Shown here one piece after another: positions 12,220 through 20,768 of a DNA stretch of 64,000 bases. Position 1 is the stretch's first letter. Every line of letters begins with the position of its first letter. Made by a program: the position numbers and the translations under genes. Source of the DNA: Drosophila miranda (Eukaryota; Arthropoda; Insecta; Diptera; Drosophilidae); the NCBI RefSeq assembly GCF_003369915.1, contig NC_046677.1, positions 12,586,001 through 12,650,000 of the forward strand. The letters are read 5' to 3'. The notes beneath the pieces are model-generated. The model did not search any database. It saw nothing but the letters and a program-made list of their open reading frames with translations, and was not told the origin of the DNA.

Positions 12220-13696
12220 ATGTCCAGCACAAGTCTTTTAACGCGAACCCTGCTAACAGAAGGTAACTGAGTTGTTTTCAGGAGACCAGCATCGAAAGAG
12301 TCTATAGTTTAGGAACCATTGCAGCTCCCCGATCGAAGAATCGTTCGATCTTCACCCTTATTCTGGGCCTTGTGGTGGGGTATTGTCTGGCCCAGTTATT
12401 TGCAAGTATTGTGCCACACGAAAGTTTATATCCATATCTGAGTGGAAGACTGCGACTCCACAGCGATCCCCAGCTCGATCGAGAGCCGGCCAAGGCCGAG
12501 CAGGCTGATCGTGATGTATTCCAGCATCACTCCAATGAGCACCGCGACGACAACTCCACGGTGGCCGAGCAGCTGAAGAAGGAGGTTCGCGTCCTCTGCT
12601 GGGTTATGACAAATCCCACGAACCACAAGAAGAAGGCGCGTCATGTGAAGCGGACCTGGGGCAAGAGGTGCAACATTCTGCTCTTCATGAGCTCCGGCCA
12701 AGACGATGAGCTGCCCACGGTCCGGCTAAATGTGGGAGAAGGTCGAGTGAATCTGTGGGCCAAGGTCAAGCAGGCCTTTACATATGTTTACCAGCACCAT
12801 TACAACGATGCCGACTGGTTCTACAAAGCCGATGACGACACCTATGCTGTGATTGAGAACTTACGCTATATGCTGTATCCCTACGACCCCCAGACCCCCG
12901 TCCACTTTGGCTTCAAGTTCAAGCCGTTCGTCAAGCAGGGCTACATGTCCGGCGGAGCTGGCTACGTTCTTAGCCGAGAAGCCCTCCGTCGGTTCGTGGT
13001 TGAGGGCATACCGAATCCTAAGATGTGTCTGCCCGGCACTGTGGTAAATGAGGATATCGAGATCGGTCGATGCATGCAGAACTTAAATGTTACGGCGGGC
13101 GATTCCAGGGATGCGATGGGTCGTGGTCGTATGTTTCCGTTTGTGCCAGAACAACATTTGATACCCGCCAAGTGGGATAAGAACTATTGGTACTGGAACT
13201 ACATATATTACAAGACGGATGATGTAAGAAAAATCCACCTACGGTATGTCCATAATCCAAAGATTTTTGTTTCTTTCAGGGTCTGGATTGCTGCTCAGAT
13301 CTTGCCATATCCTTTCACTATGTTGCGCCCAATCTGATGTATGTGCTGGACTATCTGATCTATCACTTGAAGCCGTATGGTCTACAGAGGTCACTGGAAA
13401 GCCTGCCCGCCAAGCTGCCAGTGGGTCAACTTCTGCCGGCTCCCGTTGAGCAACCAGCGGCCAGCAATGAGGATTCTGTGGATGATTACGATAGGCTAGT
13501 TACCACAACCACTGCGGCGCCCAAGGAGCCTGATGCTAGGGAAATGGACTCTAGAGAGGTGGAGAAGGAAGAGGCTAGTTATAGGAAACGGATCTCGAAG
13601 GAAGCTACTTCTCGGGATACCAGTGAAAACGACGAAAATTCGGACTTAAGAGATAAGGAGGCAAACGATGAAGAGGACGAAAAATCCAAAGAATAA
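12220..13696 (+). CDS. Core-1-type beta-1,3-galactosyltransferase (GT31) with acidic tail
   Basis: Three coding exons: 12220-12262, 12325-13223 and 13280-13696, giving 452 residues. I chose the start from splicing. The main frame has no ATG near its 5' end, but [14 protein letters not shown] joins in phase across a 62-nt intron (GAAG|GTAACT to TTGCAG). The result is a type II membrane protein with a signal anchor at about residues 22-43 ([18 protein letters not shown]). C1GALT1-family motifs follow: [17 protein letters not shown] at about residue 185 (metal/UDP site), [25 protein letters not shown] and GDSRD, then the CC-containing last exon. Such enzymes add galactose to Tn antigen in the Golgi; exact substrate is inference. 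The last 90 residues are a Glu/Asp/Lys-rich tail outside the family core. Homologous genes follow at 26.7, 31.0 and 34.0 kb (CG2975/CG2983/CG3119 family in melanogaster, by recall). Confidence 0.88.
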
Positions 13697-14040
13697 AGCA
13701 AACGGGAATACTCGTCTAGTAGATCACTTTTGTTTTTACAAGTTAAAGTGAATTAACCATTTTTCATATATCGTTATGATGGGTTAAAGGCAGAACTAAT
13801 ATGCTTGAAACTTGATTAATGACTGTGGGACCGTCTGATTCTCAATACCAACCCAGCCCTACACCAGAAAAGATGACAGCTGGTAATCGCTTTTTGCACA
13901 GTGCAACAGCTGACGGAAAAACATCGACATCATGTGGTCCAGTGCAATACCTGATTCCTGAGCGTTGGCATTGGCTATCTGATTACTCAAGTGATCCTCT
14001 GGCCGATTATTCACTTCACTTCAATTTCCGATCGCTTTTC
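13697..14040. other. Spacer between GT31 gene and its decayed copy
   Basis: No recognisable coding sequence. An open frame crosses part of it, but it does not resemble the N-terminal half of the neighbouring transferases. Confidence 0.5.
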
Positions 14041-14672
14041 GATCGCACGAGCAACGTGGGGGCAAGCGAAACAGGCCTTGAAGTATATTTATGAATTTCA
14101 CTTGAACGAGTCAGATTGGTTCCTGGAGGCAGATGCGGAGACCTATGTGGTAATGGAGAACCTGCGCCACATGCTGTATCCGTACAACTCGGCGATGACC
14201 ATCTATTTCGGCTCCCCAGGCATTGTCATGAGTCGCGCCGTTCATCGGCGCGTTGTAGAGCTGTCTCTGCCCAATCCATCGCTGTGCGAGCCCAAAGATG
14301 GAAAGCTTAAGAAGTGCCTCGATACGCCCAAAGTAGTGGGGGGGAAGTCAATGGACGCCAAGGGACGGCGACGGATTTACCTGATAGATCCGCAGGCTAG
14401 ATCGAGTGCCCATTTACGCTATGATCCAAACTATTGGCTCTGGCAGTATATCTCCTTAAGGATCAAAGACTTTCGTATAAGGTTGAACAAATTAAACCTT
14501 AAATTTACTAATCATTCATCTCTAACAGGCCACTTTCGCTTAGCCCAACAACGCCGTTTCTTTTAACTATGTTCAGGTCCGGAATATGTTTTATTTCGAC
14601 TATATGATATATAGCCTGAAAGTACATCCACAAATACATCCACTAAAAATGCAGAAAGATCACAAATTGTAG
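14041..14672 (+). pseudogene. Decayed GT31 galactosyltransferase copy
   Basis: A stretch homologous to the middle and end of the neighbouring transferases. RATWGQAKQALKYIYEFH aligns with their NLWxKxKxAFxYVY, and ENLRHMLYPYN and a last-exon segment (FYFDYMIYSLK at about 14590-14625) are recognisable. The catalytic DDDTY reads EADAETY, and the YMSGGAGYV block is mostly deleted (IYFGSPGIVMSRA). The donor equivalent to the paralogues' last-intron donor, after GAC at about 14470, reads TTTCGT and not GT. No N-terminal half, signal anchor or TWG motif is visible upstream. Its placement right after the complete gene suggests a tandem duplicate that has died. A shortened gene using a new donor at 14475 cannot be excluded but would lack catalysis. 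Confidence 0.75.
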
Positions 14673-15099
14673 CCGGAAGACGTTTCGAAAGAAGAGCCGC
14701 ATGCTGATTATGCCTCATTATGATTGAATGCCTCACTGTCTTACGAGTATCTTCCCCTCACGTAACTGATTACGGGCTTACTTTATCGTACTGGGAATAT
14801 AGGTATATCTAACATTTAAAAGCAATAAATGTACTACAGAGTAGATTGTGGACATTGAACATTGTTTTCAGAAAATTTCGAGAATTAGGGGGCATAGAGA
14901 GATGCTATGTTTTGCGCATATTTCACTTATAGAGGTTATTCAAGAAGATTTTGCCGCTGTAATCTTCTATTATATATTCTCCGAGCTTCGGAAGAATGAC
15001 CACACTTTTCTTGAAAACCGATCTATAAATTCGTGGGAAGTTGGGTCAGGTCAAGGTTGAGCTTTAAGTCTTTAAGCTTCAAACTGATAACGGCCCGCA
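14673..15099. other. Spacer upstream of protease homologue copy 1
   Basis: AT-rich and without recognisable genes. From about 15060 it becomes similar to the upstream DNA of copies 2 and 3 (shared AACTGATAACGGCCCGCA). Confidence 0.5.
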
Positions 15100-15107
15100 T
15101 ATAAATA
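15100..15107 (+). promoter_or_regulatory. TATA box of protease homologue copy 1
   Basis: TATAAATA lies 61 bases before the start codon, in a block conserved in all three copies. The matching position in copies 2 and 3 reads AAATAAATA, so the first base of the TATA is changed there. Confidence 0.5.
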
Positions 15108-15160
15108 CACCATCGCAGCCACTGGGAATTTAGTACGAGCTATCTATTCTCAAACAAACA

Positions 15161-16237
15161 ATGTCGAAACAGTGGGCTTTAGGAGCTATTCTTTTGAGCT
15201 GCGCTCTACTGGGGCGAGGCGATCCTGTCACTCCTTGTGGCGATCAGCAAATTTGTGTCTCTAAAGACCGCTGCTTAGCTCAAATGGGACAATACCGATC
15301 GGCCGTGTGCCAAGCCTCAGAAGTTTGCTGCGACATTTCGCAGGTGGTAAGTACTTAGGAGACTATTTGATGCGTACATTCACTTGCATCCCATTGATTG
15401 ATTCTACTTGCACAGGACGAGTCAGTTGATGTGACTGAAGGACCTTCGGATGCTGAAGACCTATGCGGCATGAGCAATCCAAGCGGACTGGAGGCGAACG
15501 CCAATGCATCTGAAGATCAGGCGAAGTTTGGAGAATTCCCGTGGACGATTGCTCTGTTCCATAAAGGGCAATACTTCGGCGGTGGCTCTCTGGTTAGCCA
15601 GAATGCTGTCCTCATGGCAGCCCACCTCCTGGCGGATAAGTCACAAGCCGATATTGTAGTCAGAGCTGGCGATTGGGACTTGTCAAGCACGGAGGAGAGC
15701 ACTCCGCATGAAGAGCGCCAAGTTTCGAGGGTTGTGAAACATGAGAACTTCGATGTGAAAACTGGATCCAACAACCTGGCACTCCTCTTCCTTGAGAGCC
15801 CGTTCCCCAGGACAGCACACATCAGGCCCATTTGTTTGGCCACCGCAGAGAGGTCCATTGATGCGCGCTGCTTTGTCGCCGGTTGGGGAAAAAAGGCATA
15901 CCCGGATGTTGAGTATTCGAGCATACTGAAGAAAATTGAGCTGCCCATCGTGGACAGGGCTACGTGCCAGAATCAGTTGAGGCAGACCCGCCTGGGCAGA
16001 TCCTTCGTCTTGGCCCCTAGCTTCGTTTGCGCAGGTGGAGAGAAGGGTAAGGATGCCTGCCAGGGCGATGGCGGCTCCGCGTTGTTCTGTCCCCTGGCCG
16101 ATAACACCTCTCGATACGAGCAGGTCGGAATCGTCAACTGGGGCATCGAATGTGGAACGGAAAACGTACCGGCTACGTACACGAATGTGGCCAAGTTTCA
16201 GCCTTGGATTGAGAAGCAGCTGAATAGTCAGGCTTGA
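15161..16237 (+). CDS. Clip-domain serine protease homologue, copy 1
   Basis: Two exons, 15161-15346 and 15416-16237, joined in phase 0 (GTG|GTAAGT to TGCACAG), encode 335 residues. An N-terminal signal peptide (about residues 1-21, ending near GRGD) is followed by a six-cysteine clip domain at about 24-60. An acidic linker leads to CGMSNPSGL and a chymotrypsin-fold domain starting at FGEFPWTIALF. The triad is broken: His is present in MAAHLL, but Asp is Asn in SNNLALL and the active Ser region reads GDGGSALFCP in place of GDSGGP. It therefore resembles group-A clip serine protease homologues, secreted non-enzymatic cofactors in fly haemolymph or at cuticle; its exact partner is unknown. Polyadenylation signal AATAAA at 16304-16309. 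CG3117 of melanogaster is the likely relative by recall. Confidence 0.88.
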
Positions 16238-16309
16238 TTATGTAGTCAGCTTATTAAATTTGGTCTGGTCTGGCTTCATGTTTTGTATCAGAATATTTTC
16301 TCAAATAAA

Positions 16310-16702
16310 GTATATACTTCCAGTGAAATTTATAACAATAATATTAACATTTTCCCTAGCTTCCAAGCAGTCTATGCTTAAGTTCGAGTAAGAAACGAAA
16401 AAAATACCACGAAAGTTTTCGGTGAAGAACCTGAAAATCTCTATGAAGACCACCGATGAATAATTCAGTAAGTCTGGTGGAAGAAAATTTAATATTTTTT
16501 GAAGTGAAATGGGAATCACATTATATGTCAGCATGTCAATAATATTATTTGGTTCCTTTTTCTAGTCGATCAAAATTATAAACTTCATAAACTTCACACA
16601 TCTGCTTTTTAGAGACTTTCAGTTGCCTAAATCGTCTCGAAAATTTTGACCCTGATTCCAAAAATTAACCTTCAGTAAACGCTTCGTTGGGAAACAATTG
16701 CG
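16310..16702. other. Spacer between protease homologue and phosphatase
   Basis: AT-rich, no gene or repeat recognised. No clear TATA box is seen for the phosphatase. Confidence 0.5.
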
Positions 16703-17803
16703 ATGGGTGGTCTTTTGGAAAAGCCTTCAACGGATAAGGAAATTGAAATGGGGAGTGGCAATGGACTCCAGTACTGTGTGTCTGCGATGCAGGGTTGGAG
16801 AATGGAAATGGAGGATGCCCACACAGCAGTGTGTCGCCTGAGCAAGCCGTTCGACCTTTGGTCATTCTTTGCGATCTTTGACGGACACGGAGGAGGCCGC
16901 ATATCAGCGTATTGCTCAGAGCACCTATTGAGCACCATCATTTCAAATGAGCAATTCGCAAGGGGTCAGTACGTTGCAGGAATACACGACGCCTTCCTGT
17001 ACATCGACGATGAAATGCGCAGACTTTGCCCCGACAAGTCAGGTGGTAGCACAGCCACATGTGCATTTGTATCGCCGGACAAGATCTATCTCGCCAACTG
17101 CGGCGACTCGCGTGTTGTTCTCTCCCAGAACGGCCAAACCGAGTTCAGCTCCTGGGACCACAAGCCGAATCTCCCCTTGGAACGAGCACGCATAGTGCGT
17201 GCTGGCGGGAGTGTGATTATACAGCGAGTGAACGGGACCCTGGCCGTCTCTCGTGCGTTGGGGGACTTCGACTTCAAAAGCGACAGCACGCGCTCCAGCT
17301 GCGACCAGCTCGTCTCTCCAGAGCCAGATCTGACTGTCCTCGACCGTACTCCAACTGATGAATTTCTGGTGATTGCTTGCGACGGCATTTGGGACGTTAT
17401 GAGCAGTGAGGGAGTTTGCGCATTCATTAGGTCGCGCCTCTGCGTGACGGCTAACATCAATTCAATCGTCAATAGTGTGCTGGACATTTGCCTGCACAAA
17501 GGCAGTCGTGATAACATGAGTTTGCTGCTGGTGCTTCTGCCAGGTGCACCCTCGGTTAATGTCGACGCCGTGGCCGCCGATCAGCGTCTTGACCATACCA
17601 TTGAACAGTTGACACGCGAAGCCATTCAAAAGAATGAATTATTGGACTTTGAGGAGCTGCTTTCCCTAATGCATGGAATGGCCTTTAATATTACAGATTT
17701 ACCCCCTGGCGCCGGCATCTACGCCAAGTATCACATCATTGAGCGAGTTTTTCATGACGCCAATCCTGATAAGCCACCTGAATTTTTCGAGTACAAATAT
17801 TAA
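16703..17803 (+). CDS. PP2C protein phosphatase, intronless, alphabet/PPM1A type
   Basis: One uninterrupted exon of 366 residues. PP2C motifs are in order: GWRMEMEDAH near residue 32, DGHGGGR (metal-binding Asp), GGSTATCAF, LANCGDSRVVL, DHKPNLPLERARI, RVNGTLAVSRALGDFDFK, ACDGIWDVM and GSRDNMS near the end of the catalytic core. The helical C-terminal extension typical of PPM1A/PPM1B follows, with LPPGAGIYAKYHIIERVF. Every metal-coordinating Asp position I can place is kept, so the enzyme should dephosphorylate Ser/Thr using Mn/Mg. Absence of introns suggests a retrocopy of the alph gene (which has introns in flies, by recall); no poly(A) tract is visible at 17804-17890, so it would be old. 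It sits between protease-homologue copies and LINE remains. Testis expression is common for fly retrogenes and is only a guess. Confidence 0.88.
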   Translation: MGGLLEKPSTDKEIEMGSGNGLQYCVSAMQGWRMEMEDAHTAVCRLSKPFDLWSFFAIFDGHGGGRISAYCSEHLLSTIISNEQFARGQYVAGIHDAFLYIDDEMRRLCPDKSGGSTATCAFVSPDKIYLANCGDSRVVLSQNGQTEFSSWDHKPNLPLERARIVRAGGSVIIQRVNGTLAVSRALGDFDFKSDSTRSSCDQLVSPEPDLTVLDRTPTDEFLVIACDGIWDVMSSEGVCAFIRSRLCVTANINSIVNSVLDICLHKGSRDNMSLLLVLLPGAPSVNVDAVAADQRLDHTIEQLTREAIQKNELLDFEELLSLMHGMAFNITDLPPGAGIYAKYHIIERVFHDANPDKPPEFFEYKY

Positions 17804-17884
17804 TTAGCATAATAGCCCATATATTAAACAACAGTTGGACCGTTCTTTTTTATCTTTCATTTCTTTAACCACTTTAAAACACTG

Positions 17885-19255
17885 TAAACTGTGTCGGACG
17901 ACATCCTGGACGACTACGGGTCCGACTAGAGCGACCTAGCCAGGGGTCTCAGCACAATCGTTGTCGGGGAGGAGCCAGAGCCCCCGACAGCGACCTAGAG
18001 ACCACAATGGTGGAGGTGAGCATCAGGAATATCACCAACGCTCCTGCAGATCAAACTCCACCATTGTAAGGCAGCATGCGCTGTTCTACTGTTCCATCTA
18101 GCCAAGGGTGGAGCAGACATAGTCCTCATTCAGGAGCCCTGGATCCTGGGAAACAGGGTCTCCGATCTGAGGACTCCAGACTATAAGCTATACGTAGCTG
18201 AAACCGCAGGTAAAATTCGTAACTGCATTCTTGCAAAAAGAGAACTGCATTAATTTTTGCTCCCAAAACTCAGCTATGAAGACCACGCCGCAGTGAGCCT
18301 CGAAGGCCAAGAGCGCTCACTGGGGATCTGCACCGCAGACATGGGTCATAACCTACCTGACACCCTTCCACACGCCTAATTGTGGGGTGGGACGCCAACG
18401 CACATCACTGCCAGTTGGGAAACAATGACACAAACCACTCAGATAGTCTTATTAAACCGAAGAAAGACCTCACGCTTGCCTCTCATCATATATAGGGGAA
18501 CATTGTATCCTCAATTGGCCTGGAAGAACACTCTTTCTCGGAGCGCCCACCTGAATGGTGGAATCCGAAACGGGGGGAACTCCGGAAAGCCTCCCGGAGA
18601 CTCTTCAATAAAGCTAAGGCTGAAAACGTTGAGCAAAACTTCTATCGCCTCAAATGCTATCCTGAACCTGCTAAGACAGGAGAACATTTCATTGGCGATT
18701 AAACCATACAAGTCTGCGAGGCCAGACGGCACTATCCCTGCCATTAATTGGCTCAAACTAATTTACGAAGAAGTCTTTTCCCACGGGTACAAAGATCCGG
18801 CACTGACTTCCCCAAAACTCTTTGGGGAAGCACTAGCCTGATCCTCGACAGAGAGCTCGGTTGGAAACTGAGGATAGGGTAAAGAAAGCCGCAGTGGGCC
18901 TTTATACAAGCAGGAAAGCAATCGGACTAAAATGGGGAATATAGCTCGGTGGCTATACACCGCTATCATACGACCAATCATGCTCTATGGAGTGGTGGTA
19001 AGGTGGCCAGCCCCAACAAAAGAACTTGTCTCAACAGACTTATTAGAGCTCAACGAATGGCAGAGCTATGCATAACTGGCGGGCTACGCACTCCGTAAAT
19101 CTCATGGGAATGCCGCCCTCAGAATGAGAGAATCCAAACTGTGGAAAGCATCCACGGTTGGGCACTCGGGAACCCTGACAAGACTACCGCAATTACCAGA
19201 GAGGAAAGATTAGTGTATCCCTATCCCGGCAACCGTCTAACCTTGATGGATTCCT
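17885..19255 (+). mobile_element. Degraded LINE (LOA/I-type, bilbo-like), internally deleted
   Basis: Conceptual translation of short pieces gives a non-LTR element in + orientation. From about 18040 an APE endonuclease start is open (LHHCKAACAVLLFHLAKGG, then DIVLIQEPWILGNRVSDL), with GWDANAH-like residues at about 18390-18430. A linker piece with PPEWWNP lies at about 18545, and post-RT parts with LDRELGWKL, RAQRMAELCITGG appear at 18840-19085. The frame changes several times and stops are frequent, and the reverse transcriptase core with its YADD box is missing. The clade call rests on the IQEPW and ELGWKL style; the bilbo name is a guess from the obscura-group context. It is a dead copy lying between two inverted protease-homologue genes. 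Confidence 0.65.
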
Positions 19256-19676
19256 TTCTGCGATGCCAACAAATCATTATGTATTCTTAAATCCATTATT
19301 GATATATGGCCACGTCTGTTTACTAAAAGATACGCGGTACGTTGTTTCTTCCACATTCGATTCCTCAATTGACAAGGCCGGCTCGTATCAAAAGGTCATG
19401 AACTAATTAGAGTATTTTCGAATGCGATGCTAAGATCGCCCCACACGCCTGGTTAACGATAGATCTTTATACAACGTGCGCAGGTAGCTAGAACTTTCAT
19501 TCTGCATTTGTGGAGGAGAGCACTCCGCATGCACTCTAAAGGAAGTTCTTTTGTTTGAGATTCTGGTTTATTTATAAATATTTAGAAAAATATCATGTAC
19601 ATACATATTAAAATCATTAATTTATGATATTTCGCGGTTAATTTTGCCATTCAATAACCAGTCAGTTACCTATTAG
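19256..19676. repeat. 3' flank of protease homologue copy 2, duplicated beside copy 3
   Basis: The segment at about 19430-19511 resembles 22480-22590 downstream of copy 3 (both carry TTCTGCATTTGTGG, and both end toward AAAAATATCATGTA before the gene). It marks the left end of a tandemly repeated unit holding copies 2 and 3. A 20-base exact match to the coding region of the same genes is embedded at 19512-19531. Confidence 0.6.
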
Positions 19677-20768
19677 TTACCACGCTGCCTCGGTGGACGC
19701 CAGCTTCAGCTGCTGCTCAATCCACGGTTGAAACTGGGCCACATTCGTGTACGTAGCCGGTACGTTTTCCGTTCCACATTCGATGCCCCAGTTGACGATT
19801 CCGACCTGCTCGTATCGAGAGGTGTTATCGGCCAGGGGACAGAACAACGCGGATCCGCCATCGCCCTGGCAGGCATCCTTACCCTTCTCTCCACCTGCGC
19901 AAACGAAGCTAGGGGCCAAGACGAAGGATCTGCCCAGGCGGGTCTGCCTCAACTGATTCTGGCACGTAGCCCTGTCCACGATGGGCAGCTCAATTTTCTT
20001 CAGTATGCTCGAATACTCAACATCCGGGTATTCCTTTTTTCCCCAACCGGCGACAAAGCAGCGCGCATCAATGGACCTCTCTGCGGTGGCCAAACAAATG
20101 GGCCTGATGTGTGCTGTCCTGGGGAACGGGCTCTCAAGGAAGAGGAGTGCCAGGTTGTTGGATCCAGTTTTCACATCGAAGTTCTCATGTTTCACAACCC
20201 TCGAAACTTGGCGCTCTTCATGCGGAGTGCTCTCCTCCGTGCTTGACAAGTCCCAATCGCCAGCTCTGACTACAATATCGGCTTCTGACTTATCCGCCAG
20301 GAGGTGGGCTGCCATGAGGACAGCATTCTGGCTAACCAGAGAGCCACCGCCGAAGTATTGCCCTTTATGGAACAGAGCAATCGTCCACGGGAATTCTCCA
20401 AACTTCGCCTGATCTTCAGATGCATTGGCGTTCGCCTCCAGTCCGCTTGGATTGCTCATGCCGCATAGGTCTTCAGCATCCGAAGGTCCTTCAGTCACAT
20501 CAACTGACTCGTCCTTTGCAAGTAGAATCAATCAATGGGATGCAAGTGAATGTACGCATCAAATAGTCTCCTAAGTACTTACCACCTGCGAAATGTCGCA
20601 GCAAACTTCTGAGGCTTGGCACACGGCCGATCGGTATTGTCCCATTTGAGCTAAGCAGCGGTCCTTAGAGACACAAATTTGCTGATCGCCACAAGGAGTG
20701 ACAGGATCGCCTCGCCCCAGTAGAGCGCAGCTCAAAAGAATAGCTCCTAAAGCCCACTGTTTCGACAT
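19677..20768 (-). CDS. Clip-domain serine protease homologue, copy 2
   Basis: Minus-strand gene with exons 20768-20583 and 20513-19677, joined in phase 0, encoding 340 residues. Signal peptide and clip domain are identical to copy 1. The protease-like domain differs by a few residues (DKSEAD for DKSQAD, KKEYP for KKAYP) and the C-terminus is longer (QLKLASTEAAW). The same broken triad is present: MAAHLL kept, SNNLALL and GDGGSALFCP substituted, so it is non-catalytic. The intron acceptor is weaker than in copy 1, ending AAAG and not ACAG, but keeps AG. It faces copy 1 across about 3.4 kb with the phosphatase and LINE remains between them, and is followed by copy 3 in the same orientation. Confidence 0.85.

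Noticed and set aside
15517-15948. 143-codon antisense frame in each protease homologue copy
   Set aside because: It is repeated in all three copies only because the copies are nearly identical, and resembles no protein.
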